From the NCBI GenBank assembly GCA_944371685.1, contig CALVXV010000025.1, positions 1-12,174 on the forward strand: a stretch of DNA of 12,174 nt, read 5' to 3'. This stretch comes from an uncultured Bacilli bacterium (GTDB lineage: Bacteria; Bacillota_I; Bacilli_A; RF39; UBA660). The translations under genes were made by a program, and so were the position numbers. How positions within the stretch are numbered: the first letter of the stretch is position 1; each line of letters opens with the position of its first letter. Shown here piece after piece: positions 1-6,954 of the stretch. A model generated the notes under the pieces. The model was not told the DNA's origin, searched no databases, and saw only the letters and a list, made by a program, of their open reading frames with translations.

Positions 1-563
1 ACCTTATCGACAAGCCCATAATCCAAAGCCTCATTAGCTGACAAAAAATAATCTCTTTCTGTATCATCTTGAATCTTTTCTAAACTTTGCCCTGTATTTT
101 TACTTAAAATATTATTAAGTTTCGCCTTTAATTTTAAAATCCTCTCAGCTGCAATTTGAATTTCTGTCGCTTGACCTTTCGCCCCACCTAAAGGCTGATG
201 AATCATAACTTCACTATTGGGTAGACAATATCTCATTCCACGCTCCCCAGAAGAAAGTAAAAACGCCGCCATACTCGCTGCCATACCTATACAAATTGTC
301 GACACCTTACTCTTGATATAGTTCATCGTATCATATATTGCCATACCAGATGTAATACTGCCACCAGGTGAATTAATATATAGATTAATTGGATCATGAT
401 TAACTGAATCTAAATAAAGTAACTGGGCCACAATCGAATTTGCTAAGCTATCATCAATCTCGCCACTTAAAATAACAATCCTATCCTTAAGTAACCTTGA
501 ATATATATCATAAACTCTCTCACCATCACTATTTTTTTCAACTACACTTGGTATTAAATTCAT
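1..563 (-). CDS. clpP: ATP-dependent Clp protease proteolytic subunit ClpP (3' end beyond the left edge)
   Basis: ClpP is the cytoplasmic serine peptidase that forms a double heptamer and degrades proteins delivered by Clp ATPases. The reverse strand encodes 187 residues without a stop before the window edge. The family is about 194 residues long, so only the last few should be missing. Visible landmarks are the start MNLIPSVVE, the oxyanion-loop segment NSPGGSITSG at residues 64-73, nucleophile Ser97 in GMAASMAAF, His122 in MIHQP, and Asp171 in TERDYF. Together these give an intact Ser-His-Asp triad. The start at 563 has an AGGAGG ribosome site at 571-576. The gene is divergent from the nucleoside kinase. 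I see no CtsR or CIRCE operator upstream, although both are common for clp genes in Bacillota. Its codons are G-ending far more often than those of the plus-strand genes. Confidence 0.97.
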   Translation of the reverse strand, partial: MNLIPSVVEKNSDGERVYDIYSRLLKDRIVILSGEIDDSLANSIVAQLLYLDSVNHDPINLYINSPGGSITSGMAIYDTMNYIKSKVSTICIGMAASMAAFLLSSGERGMRYCLPNSEVMIHQPLGGAKGQATEIQIAAERILKLKAKLNNILSKNTGQSLEKIQDDTERDYFLSANEALDYGLVDK

Positions 564-599
564 AAAAATCCCTCCTATAAATATAATAGGTGTAAAGAA

Positions 600-628
600 A
601 AAATATTATTCTATAAAAAACATGACAA
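600..628 (-). promoter_or_regulatory. Candidate clpP promoter
   Basis: On the minus strand, TTGTCA (628-623) is followed after 17 nt by TATTTT (605-600), giving a start about 30 nt before the clpP ATG. The -35 matches 5 of 6 consensus bases and the -10 matches 4 of 6. The same bases read on the plus strand give ATGACA (622-627), followed after 17 nt by a TGn extension and the weak hexamer TAAGCT (645-650). That is a poor candidate for the divergent kinase promoter, and I could not find a better one. Confidence 0.35.
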
Positions 629-679
629 AATAATATATTTGTGTTAAGCTAAAATATAGAAAATAAAGGAGGCTCACCC

Positions 680-2341
680 ATGAGAAATCTTAAATTAAAA
701 TATAAAAATACCTACTTAGAAGAAATTCCTGAAGATACAACCTTATATGAAGTATCAAAAAAAGTAAAATCTGATTTTAAATATCCAATCGTTGGAGCCA
801 GATTAGGCGCATTCCTAGTTGGCCTAAATACTAAAGTGACAAACAACGAAAAAGTCGAATTTTATGATTTATCTACTCAAATAGGCAATCGTATATATTC
901 CAGAAGTTTAGAATTTCTAGTAACCGTGGCCACTAAAAAAGTTTTAGGTGACAAAACTGATATTTTAATAAACTATTCGCTAGAAAACGGTATATATTGT
1001 GAAATAATAGGTCAAAAAATAACCAAAATAACAGCTGAAAAAATCGAAAAAGAAATGCGAAAGATGGTTGAACAAAAATTCACCTTCAAAGAAATGATTG
1101 TCGATAGATTTGATGCCATCAACTACTTTAAAAAACATCATCAATTAGATAAAGTAGAAAGCTTTAAATATATGACAAACCGTACTGTCACCTTATATTC
1201 CTTAGACGGTATATATGACTACTTTTATGGTCCTTTAGTTTACAACACCGGCCTTTTAGATAAATTTGGTATAATTTACCTAAAAGAAAATAGTTTCATC
1301 TTAACTTATCCAAGCATTCAAAGTCCAAATAAAGTTGATAAATATATTCATCATAAATTAACCTTTGACACTTATAAAAGTTTCCAAAAGTGGGGTAGAA
1401 CCATCAATATCAGTACTGCTCCCGACTTAAATGCTATATGTACTCAAGGAAAATATACTGATATGTTAAGACTATTCGAAGCACACTACGAAGATCAATT
1501 ATCTTTATTAGCCGAAGAAATATATAAAAAGAAAGATAATATAAAAATAATATTATTAGCCGGCCCATCATCGAGTGGAAAAACCACCACCGCTAAGAAA
1601 CTATCATTATATCTAAAAGTCAAAGGTATTAACTCTCATAAAATTTCCTTAGATGATTATTTCGTCGATAGAATCAATGCTCCAAGAGATGAAAATGGTC
1701 AGTTAGATTTTTCAAGTATTGATTCAATAGACACCACACTTTTTGGCAACCACTTAACAAAATTATTGTCAGGCCATAAAGTTTTAATGCCAACCTTTGA
1801 TTTTATAACCGGTAAAAAAGAATTTAAAGACAATTATTTAAAATTAGAAGAAGGCGAAATGTTAATAATTGAAGGCATTCATACTCTAAATGAAAAATTA
1901 ACCCAAAACATACCAAGAGAAAATAAATTTAAAATATTTATGAGTCCACTAATTCATTTAAAATTAGATAATCATAATAGAGTTCATACAACTGATGTTA
2001 GAAAAATAAGAAGAATAGTTAGAGATAATCAATTTAGAGGCACTGACGCTGAAACTACTTTAAAGATGTGGCCAAATGTAGATAAAGAAGCAAGATTAAG
2101 TATTTATCCCTATCAAGATGACGCTGATGCCATGATAAACTCCTCACTAGGCTATGAGTTAAGTGTCTTAAGAATTTATGCAGAGCCACTATTATATGGT
2201 ATTGATAGCAATAGTAAAGAATACCCAGAAGCTATGAGATTAATAAACTTATTAAGAAACTTCTTACCAATCACCAGTGAAGTCGTTCCAAAAGATTCAA
2301 TTTTAAGAGAATTCATCGGTGGTAGTGTATTTGAAGAATAA
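680..2341 (+). CDS. Nucleoside (uridine-type) kinase with N-terminal TGS and ThrRS-like domains
   Basis: This is a fusion protein of 553 residues. Residues 1-65 look like a TGS domain. Residues 66-235 resemble the second domain of threonyl-tRNA synthetase (DAINYFKK...KVESFKY, then DYFYGPLVYNTG). Residues 285-520 are a phosphoribulokinase/uridine kinase P-loop domain. The Walker A is GPSSSGKTT at 295-303, a Walker B-like LIIEGIH lies at 395-401, and the arginine-rich lid RRIVRDNQFRG is at 444-454. The family is annotated as nucleoside kinase in Clostridia and is inferred to phosphorylate uridine or a similar nucleoside with NTP; the substrate cannot be read from sequence. The residues used for editing in ThrRS appear to be replaced (see findings). 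The start is set by AGGAGG at 668-673. gap follows 17 nt after the stop with no terminator between, so the two are probably co-transcribed. Confidence 0.88.
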   Translation: MRNLKLKYKNTYLEEIPEDTTLYEVSKKVKSDFKYPIVGARLGAFLVGLNTKVTNNEKVEFYDLSTQIGNRIYSRSLEFLVTVATKKVLGDKTDILINYSLENGIYCEIIGQKITKITAEKIEKEMRKMVEQKFTFKEMIVDRFDAINYFKKHHQLDKVESFKYMTNRTVTLYSLDGIYDYFYGPLVYNTGLLDKFGIIYLKENSFILTYPSIQSPNKVDKYIHHKLTFDTYKSFQKWGRTINISTAPDLNAICTQGKYTDMLRLFEAHYEDQLSLLAEEIYKKKDNIKIILLAGPSSSGKTTTAKKLSLYLKVKGINSHKISLDDYFVDRINAPRDENGQLDFSSIDSIDTTLFGNHLTKLLSGHKVLMPTFDFITGKKEFKDNYLKLEEGEMLIIEGIHTLNEKLTQNIPRENKFKIFMSPLIHLKLDNHNRVHTTDVRKIRRIVRDNQFRGTDAETTLKMWPNVDKEARLSIYPYQDDADAMINSSLGYELSVLRIYAEPLLYGIDSNSKEYPEAMRLINLLRNFLPITSEVVPKDSILREFIGGSVFEE

Positions 2342-2358
2342 AGAAAGGATTTGATAAA

Positions 2359-3360
2359 ATGATTAAAGTCGCAATCAATGGATTTGGCCGTATTGGCCGT
2401 TTAGTATTTAGAATAATGGAAGAAGATAATGATATGGAAGTTGTCGCCATCAATGACCTAACTGATCCAGAACAACTCGCATATCTATTAAAATATGATA
2501 CATCTCATAGAAGATATCTTCCAAATGAAATAACTTATGATGAAGATGGTATCATTGTCAAAGGTAGAAAAATAAAAATATATAAAGAATTGGATCCTAA
2601 CAATTTGCCATGGAAAGAATTAGGTATTGATGCTGTATTTGAATGCACTGGAAAATTTACCAGCAAAGATAAAGCAATTGCCCATATAAATGCCGGCGCT
2701 AAAAAAGTCATAATATCCGCTCCTGCTAAAGGTGATTTAAAAACTATTGTTTACGGTGTTAATGAAAACACCTTAGATGGAACTGAACAAATTATCAGTG
2801 CTGCCTCTTGTACAACCAATTGTCTAGCCCCAGTTGCTAACATTTTAAATAATGCTTTTGGCATTAAAAAAGGTTATATGACAACCGTCCATGCCTATAC
2901 TAATGACCAAACAGTATTAGATGTACCTCATAAAAAAGGTGCCAAATCAAGAAGGGGGAGAGCATCCGCTGCTAACATTATTCCCACCTCAACCGGTGCT
3001 GCTAGTGCCTTAGGTCTAGTTATTCCTTCTTTAAATGGAAAACTTGATGGCAATGCCATTAGAGTCCCTGTAACTACTGGCTCAGTTGTTGATTTAACCT
3101 TAGAACTAAATAAAAAAGTAACTAAAGAAGAAATAAATGAAGTATTCAAACAAAATCAAAATGAAACTATTAGTTATACAGAAGATCCAATCGTTTCTAG
3201 TGATGTTATTGGTGAAACTCATGGTGCCATAGTCGATGGTCTTTTAACCGACGTTTTAGAAACTGCAAATGGTGACTTAGTTAAAGTGGTCGCTTGGTAC
3301 GATAATGAAATGAGTTATTCAGCTCAAATGGTTAGAACAGCTAAATATTTGTGTAAATAA
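2359..3360 (+). CDS. gap: Glyceraldehyde-3-phosphate dehydrogenase, type I, NAD-dependent
   Basis: Cytoplasmic glycolytic enzyme that oxidises and phosphorylates glyceraldehyde 3-phosphate to 1,3-bisphosphoglycerate with NAD. The length of 333 residues is normal. The NAD-binding motif INGFGRIGR is at 6-14, and Asp33 in AIND is the acidic residue associated with NAD preference. The active-site signature SAASCTTNC is at 147-155, with catalytic Cys151 and His178 in TTVHAY. The C-terminal WYDNEMSYS motif is present. The S-loop (PHKKGAKSRRGRASAA, about 190-205) seems a few residues longer than in Bacillus GAPDH, judged by eye. A GAAAGGA ribosome site at 2343-2349 supports the start. It shares a unit with the upstream kinase and ends at a strong terminator; pgk and tpiA lie in a separate unit downstream. 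Confidence 0.98.
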   Translation: MIKVAINGFGRIGRLVFRIMEEDNDMEVVAINDLTDPEQLAYLLKYDTSHRRYLPNEITYDEDGIIVKGRKIKIYKELDPNNLPWKELGIDAVFECTGKFTSKDKAIAHINAGAKKVIISAPAKGDLKTIVYGVNENTLDGTEQIISAASCTTNCLAPVANILNNAFGIKKGYMTTVHAYTNDQTVLDVPHKKGAKSRRGRASAANIIPTSTGAASALGLVIPSLNGKLDGNAIRVPVTTGSVVDLTLELNKKVTKEEINEVFKQNQNETISYTEDPIVSSDVIGETHGAIVDGLLTDVLETANGDLVKVVAWYDNEMSYSAQMVRTAKYLCK

Positions 3361-3370
3361 ACGCCAACAT

Positions 3371-3399
3371 AAAATACACCTTTCTTAAGGTGTATTTTT
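3371..3399 (+). terminator. Intrinsic terminator after gap
   Basis: A perfect 12-bp stem, AAAATACACCTT (3371-3382) with AAGGTGTATTTT (3387-3398), has a TCTT tetraloop and ends in a T run. It lies 11 nt after the gap stop and closes the kinase-gap unit. The stem is flanked by A's on the left and T's on the right, so it could also work on the opposite strand, but no minus-strand gene ends here. Confidence 0.93.
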
Positions 3400-3407
3400 C
3401 CATAAAT

Positions 3408-3435
3408 TTGTAAAAAATCATAAAAAGGTTATAAT
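3408..3435 (+). promoter_or_regulatory. Sigma-A-type promoter of the zinc-ribbon/PASTA gene
   Basis: TTGTAA (3408-3413) and a perfect TATAAT (3430-3435) are separated by 16 nt. The expected start near 3442 leaves a short leader that contains the ribosome site AGAGGTGA (3445-3452). Confidence 0.75.
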
Positions 3436-3458
3436 ATTACTGAAAGAGGTGATTTATC

Positions 3459-4265
3459 ATGATATATTGTCCAAAATGCGGAAAAGAAAACGATAATGAT
3501 TCTTTATTTTGTAAAAAGTGTGGATTTCCATTAGATGAAAACCCTGAAAATTATAATGAACCAAGCAATAAAAAAAATAAAAAAATTAAAACTAAAACCA
3601 AAAATAAACGTCATAATAAAACAAAAATAAAATATAAAAATACTAATGAAAAGCAAAAGGGAAAAATGAGTTTCTTCCAATCATTCATGATGTTTTTCTT
3701 CATACTATTAAGTATATGTGGTCTAGGCCTAGCTGGCTTTTTAGGTTATTATATCTATCAAAATAGTAATATTGAAGTGCCAGATGTGACAGGATATACT
3801 TACCAGCAAGCTGAAAGAACTTTAAAAGATTTAAAATTGCAAGCTCAAAAAATCGAAAAAATAGTTACAAATGAAGATGAAGTAGGCATTGTTATCAAAC
3901 AAAGTAAAAAGTCAGGCTCCAAAGTAATGGAAAATACTATCATCAAATTAACCATTGGTGTATTAGATACTAAAGTAACCATGCCAAATGTAGAAGGACT
4001 ATTACTAGATAAAGCCATAACTTTATTAAATAAAAATAATATAAAATACGAAATAAAATATGAAACATCAGATAAAGAAAATAATACCGTCTTAGATCAG
4101 TCGGTCAAAGCCAATAAAAAAATTGAAAACACTGAAATTGTCACCATCACTGTATCTAAAAAAGAAGAAACTAAACTCCCAGATTCTACCCAAGATAATC
4201 AAGATGAAAATAGTAATTCTAAAACAGATGATCAATTAACAAATAAGCAAGATACACAAAGTTAA
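3459..4265 (+). CDS. Zinc-ribbon, single-pass membrane protein with two PASTA domains
   Basis: The protein has 268 residues and no known name that I recognise. An N-terminal four-cysteine zinc ribbon uses Cys4, Cys7, Cys18 and Cys21 (CPKC...CKKC). A very basic Lys/Asn-rich linker covers 36-70, and a hydrophobic helix about 71-91 spans the membrane. Two PASTA-like repeats follow, about 105-168 (begins EVPDVTGYTYQQAERTL) and 173-233 (begins VTMPNVEGLLLDKAITLL). The C-terminus is an Asp/Asn/Gln/Ser-rich tail of about 35 residues. PASTA repeats are known from PknB-type kinases and some penicillin-binding proteins, where they bind peptidoglycan pieces. The basic linker implies that the zinc ribbon is cytoplasmic and the PASTA part outside. 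No kinase or transpeptidase domain is present. It sits alone between its own promoter and terminator. Confidence 0.88.
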   Translation: MIYCPKCGKENDNDSLFCKKCGFPLDENPENYNEPSNKKNKKIKTKTKNKRHNKTKIKYKNTNEKQKGKMSFFQSFMMFFFILLSICGLGLAGFLGYYIYQNSNIEVPDVTGYTYQQAERTLKDLKLQAQKIEKIVTNEDEVGIVIKQSKKSGSKVMENTIIKLTIGVLDTKVTMPNVEGLLLDKAITLLNKNNIKYEIKYETSDKENNTVLDQSVKANKKIENTEIVTITVSKKEETKLPDSTQDNQDENSNSKTDDQLTNKQDTQS

Positions 4266-4291
4266 CTCATTTTTCTAAAATGAGTTTTTTT
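4264..4291 (+). terminator. Intrinsic terminator after the PASTA gene
   Basis: A 10-bp stem, AACTCATTTT (4264-4273) with AAAATGAGTT (4277-4286), has a 3-nt loop and a T run to 4291. The left arm starts inside the TAA stop codon of the gene. Confidence 0.88.
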
Positions 4292-4356
4292 AAATCCATA
4301 TTTTTTTAAAGCCCATCTTTTCAATGTCAAATAAAATTATAAAATTTATGATAATC

Positions 4357-4383
4357 TTGTTAATATTAAAAAAATAGTATAAA
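4357..4383 (+). promoter_or_regulatory. Candidate promoter of the pilin-pgk-flippase-GT-tpiA operon
   Basis: TTGTTA (4357-4362) and TATAAA (4378-4383) lie upstream of the first pilin-like gene. The spacer is 15 nt, shorter than ideal. No other candidate is better in the 110 nt between the terminator and the gene. The operon would then include pgk and tpiA. Confidence 0.45.
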
Positions 4384-4391
4384 ATAAAATT

Positions 4392-4396
4392 AGGTG
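4392..4396 (+). promoter_or_regulatory. Ribosome binding site that fixes the pilin start at 4403
   Basis: AGGTG (4392-4396) is 6 nt before ATG 4403. A longer reading from GTG 4394 would place the start inside this site and would add three residues before the prepilin leader, so 4403 is preferred. Confidence 0.8.
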
Positions 4397-4402
4397 ATAA
4401 GA

Positions 4403-4771
4403 ATGAAAAAAGGGTTTACACTAATTGAACTTTTAGCTATTTTAACACTCTTAGGCGTTATTGTTTTAGTATCAGTTCCCAGTATAATTTCAACTAACAA
4501 AACATCACAAGACAATAACTATAAACAGTACATTGCCAATATTCAAAATGCCACTGAAATATATATCGAAACCCATGCCGATAAATATGAAACTTTAAAA
4601 AAAAACAATGGTACTAAAGAAACAATCACCACTAAAACTCTAATCAGTGGTGGCTATATTCAAAGTTCGCTAAAAAATCCTAAAACAAATAAAACTATAA
4701 ACGAAGAAGCTGGCTCAGTTACCGTTACTAATCAAAATGGTACACTAATATATGAATATAATGCAAGCTAA
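4403..4771 (+). CDS. Type IV pilin-like (pseudopilin) protein
   Basis: A protein of 122 residues with a class III signal. The short leader MKKG is followed by FTLIELLAILTLLGVIVLV, with Gly4 before the cut and Phe5 at +1. The conserved Glu is at +5 of the mature protein and a hydrophobic helix extends to about residue 27. A prepilin peptidase would cleave and methylate it, and the helix would anchor it in the membrane or pack it into a filament. The rest is polar and Lys/Thr/Asn-rich with no cysteines. It contains LISGGYIQSSLKNP near residues 80-93, a motif type also seen in the pilin-like protein at 9797. It is the first gene of the pgk operon, 10 nt before pgk. It could be a minor pilin of a competence-like machine; no partner genes are in view. 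Confidence 0.88.
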   Translation: MKKGFTLIELLAILTLLGVIVLVSVPSIISTNKTSQDNNYKQYIANIQNATEIYIETHADKYETLKKNNGTKETITTKTLISGGYIQSSLKNPKTNKTINEEAGSVTVTNQNGTLIYEYNAS

Positions 4772-4776
4772 GGAGG
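4770..4776 (+). promoter_or_regulatory. Ribosome binding site that fixes the pgk start at 4782
   Basis: AAGGAGG (4770-4776) overlaps the stop codon of the pilin gene and stands 5 nt before ATG 4782. The longer in-frame start at 4752 lies inside the pilin gene, has no ribosome site, and would add ten residues that other PGKs do not have. Confidence 0.9.
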
Positions 4777-4781
4777 AAACT

Positions 4782-5966
4782 ATGAAAAAAACAATCAAAG
4801 ATTATGACTTAAACGGTAAAAAAGTCATCATTAGATGTGATTTAAACGTTCCAATTGAAAACGGAATCATCAAAGATATAACTAGAATCAAAGCCAGTCT
4901 AAAAACCATTAGATATGCTAGAAAAATGAATGCAAAAGTTATATTATTATCCCATTTAGGACGTATAAAAAATGAAGAAGATAAACAAAAATATACTTTA
5001 AAACCAGTTGCTGAAGAACTATCTAAACTTCTAAGAAAAAAAGTAACATTTATAGACCAAACTAGAGGTGAAAAATTAGAAAAGGCTATTAACAACATGA
5101 AAAATAAAGATGTTATTTTAATTGAAAATACAAGGTTTGAAGATTTAGATGGAAAAAAAGAAAGTAGTAATGATAAAGATTTAGGACAGTATTGGGCTAG
5201 TTTAGGCGATATTTTTATCAATGATGCCTTTGGAACCATTCACCGTTCCCATGCCTCTAACTTAGGCATTGCCAGTAATCTCCCAAACGGTATTGGTTTT
5301 CTAGTTGAAAAGGAAATAAAAAACCTTACCAAACTAACACATAAACCAAAAAAACCATATACTATCATTTTAGGTGGTTCTAAAGTAAGTGATAAAATAG
5401 GTGTCATCAGTAATTTAATAAATAAAGCCGACTATATTCTAATTGGTGGTGGCATGGCCTTTACCTTCTTAAAAGCGGCCGGCTTTAATATTGGTAGTTC
5501 AATATGTGAAAAAGACAAAATATCATTTTGTAAACATTTATTAGATCAATACCAAGATAAATTAATCTTACCCATCGATATTATTACCGCTACTGAAATA
5601 AAAGAAAATGTCCCAGTTCATGAAAGATTTATCAATGAAATTGCCGAAGATGAAATTGGCTTAGACATTGGTCCAAAAACCTTGGAAGTCTTTAAACAAT
5701 ATTTAGATGATTGTAAAACAATCTTTTGGAATGGGCCTGTTGGTTATTTTGAAATTAAAGAATTCTCAAATGGCACCAAAGAGCTGTTAAATATAATCAC
5801 TAATACTAAAGCTTACACCTTAGTCGGTGGAGGCGATACTGCAAGAGCTGTAGTAACATTTAATTATCAAGATAAAATAAGTCATATTTCAACCGGCGGT
5901 GGCGCATCACTTGAATTTTTAGAAGAAACAAGCTTACCAGCTTTAGATATTATCGATGAAAAATAA
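4782..5966 (+). CDS. pgk: Phosphoglycerate kinase
   Basis: Cytoplasmic glycolytic kinase that transfers phosphate from 1,3-bisphosphoglycerate to ADP, giving ATP and 3-phosphoglycerate. The length of 394 residues is standard. Signatures in order are RCDLNVP (18-24), SHLGR (57-61), ENTRFE (115-120), DAFGTIHRSHAS (148-159, substrate-binding His/Arg), GGSKVSDK (198-205), FWNGPVGYFE (315-324), GGGDTARAV (349-357) and STGGGASLEFLE (370-381). In GGGDTARAV, Thr and Arg stand where many PGKs have Ser and Ala, a mild variation. The gene follows a pilin-like gene by 10 nt and overlaps the next, membrane-protein gene by 11 nt. It is therefore co-transcribed with envelope genes and not placed next to gap. 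Confidence 0.98.
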   Translation: MKKTIKDYDLNGKKVIIRCDLNVPIENGIIKDITRIKASLKTIRYARKMNAKVILLSHLGRIKNEEDKQKYTLKPVAEELSKLLRKKVTFIDQTRGEKLEKAINNMKNKDVILIENTRFEDLDGKKESSNDKDLGQYWASLGDIFINDAFGTIHRSHASNLGIASNLPNGIGFLVEKEIKNLTKLTHKPKKPYTIILGGSKVSDKIGVISNLINKADYILIGGGMAFTFLKAAGFNIGSSICEKDKISFCKHLLDQYQDKLILPIDIITATEIKENVPVHERFINEIAEDEIGLDIGPKTLEVFKQYLDDCKTIFWNGPVGYFEIKEFSNGTKELLNIITNTKAYTLVGGGDTARAVVTFNYQDKISHISTGGGASLEFLEETSLPALDIIDEK

Positions 5967-6954
5967 TAAAAGAAACTTTATAATCATACTTGTTATCACC
6001 GCCATCATTTTATATTTTGCCCTAAAAGATAACTTTGCTGAAAAAGTAAAATACTTACTTTCATTTGATATTAAATGGTTAATCATATCTTTTGCCCTAA
6101 TTTTAGCTTATTGGTTCTTAAAAGGCCTAGTATTATATTACTGCGCCTCAAAAGTAAATAAAGATTATACCGAAAAAAAGGGGATTCTTCTTATGGTCAC
6201 CACGCAATTTTTTCATGCCATAACCCCCTTTGCCTCAGGTGGTCAGCCATGGCAAATATATAAATTAAAAAAAGATGGTCTTTCCTTAGGTGAAGCCACT
6301 AATGCCGTCATTCAAGATTTTATTGCCTATCAAATTGCTTTAGTCATGTTAGGTGGTCTTGCGATTATTTCTAATTATATATTTCACATATTTCCAAACG
6401 ATTCTCTTTTAAAAAGATTAGTAACTATTGGTTTTATTATTAATACCGTCGTCGTTATTGTTTTATTCATCGTCGCTTTCAGTAAAAAATGGAACAAAAA
6501 AATTATCGACGGTTCTATTTCATTTTTATCCAAAATAAAAATCATTAAAGATAAAGATGAAAAATTAAAAAAATCTGAAAAATTCATTCATAACTTTCAT
6601 CGAAGTGCGATTATCTTATTTAAAGATAAATTTAATATGTTTAGAATAATTTTCTTAAATTTCATTGCCTTAACCGGACAATATTTAATTCCTTTTACCT
6701 TACTAATGGGACTAGGCATATATATAAACCCATTAACTATCATTGTCACATCCGCTTATGTTATGTTAATTGGTTCCATGGTTCCTATACCAGGCGGAAC
6801 TGGAGGCCTCGAATTCGGTTTCATGGCTTTTTTCAAAAACTTCATAACCGGACCAGAATTATCTATTGTTATGATCGTTTGGCGTCTAGTCACATATTAT
6901 TTTGGAATCATCATCGGTGGACTTACTTTAAACTTTAATAAGGAGGCTAAATAA
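5956..6954 (+). CDS. Flippase-like / lysylphosphatidylglycerol synthase TM-domain protein (UPF0104, YbhN type)
   Basis: Integral membrane protein of 332 residues. Hydrophobic stretches lie near 7-24, 38-60, 77-90, 122-142, 153-176, 228-250, 255-290 and 301-323. Family marks are ATPFASGGQPWQIY (89-102) and the glycine-rich MVPIPGGTGGLEFGF (275-289). This is the membrane part of MprF-like proteins without the lysyl-transfer domain. Related stand-alone proteins are thought to move lipids across the membrane, but the substrate is not known from sequence. It overlaps the end of pgk by 11 nt with no good ribosome site, so its translation is probably coupled to pgk. Its stop overlaps the glycosyltransferase start by one base. 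The tight pairing suggests a glycolipid as substrate; this is inference. Confidence 0.85.
   Translation: MKNNKRNFIIILVITAIILYFALKDNFAEKVKYLLSFDIKWLIISFALILAYWFLKGLVLYYCASKVNKDYTEKKGILLMVTTQFFHAITPFASGGQPWQIYKLKKDGLSLGEATNAVIQDFIAYQIALVMLGGLAIISNYIFHIFPNDSLLKRLVTIGFIINTVVVIVLFIVAFSKKWNKKIIDGSISFLSKIKIIKDKDEKLKKSEKFIHNFHRSAIILFKDKFNMFRIIFLNFIALTGQYLIPFTLLMGLGIYINPLTIIVTSAYVMLIGSMVPIPGGTGGLEFGFMAFFKNFITGPELSIVMIVWRLVTYYFGIIIGGLTLNFNKEAK

Noticed and set aside
1..563. Different codon use of clpP as a sign of horizontal transfer
   Set aside because: The protein is an ordinary ClpP, and the shift is purely from C-ending to G-ending codons, which strand-specific mutation bias explains more simply.
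564..679. CtsR or CIRCE operator in the clpP upstream region
   Set aside because: No tandem GGTCAAA-type repeat and no GAGTGCTAA inverted repeat is present, so heat-shock control of this type cannot be claimed.
1081..1110. TTGTCGATA in the nucleoside kinase gene as a 0A box
   Set aside because: It lacks the final A of TGTCGAA, is inside a coding region, and is not near any promoter.
2928..3149. 73-codon minus-strand reading frame inside gap
   Set aside because: It lies fully inside a well-conserved GAPDH gene, has no ribosome site and no recognisable protein features; it is a shadow frame.
4802..5239. 145-codon minus-strand reading frame inside pgk
   Set aside because: It is antisense to conserved PGK motifs. 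The Ser/Phe-rich translation is what an AT-rich antisense strand gives, and no ribosome site precedes it.
6384..6587. 67-codon minus-strand reading frame inside the flippase-like gene
   Set aside because: Antisense to a membrane protein with family motifs; no start signal or homology visible.
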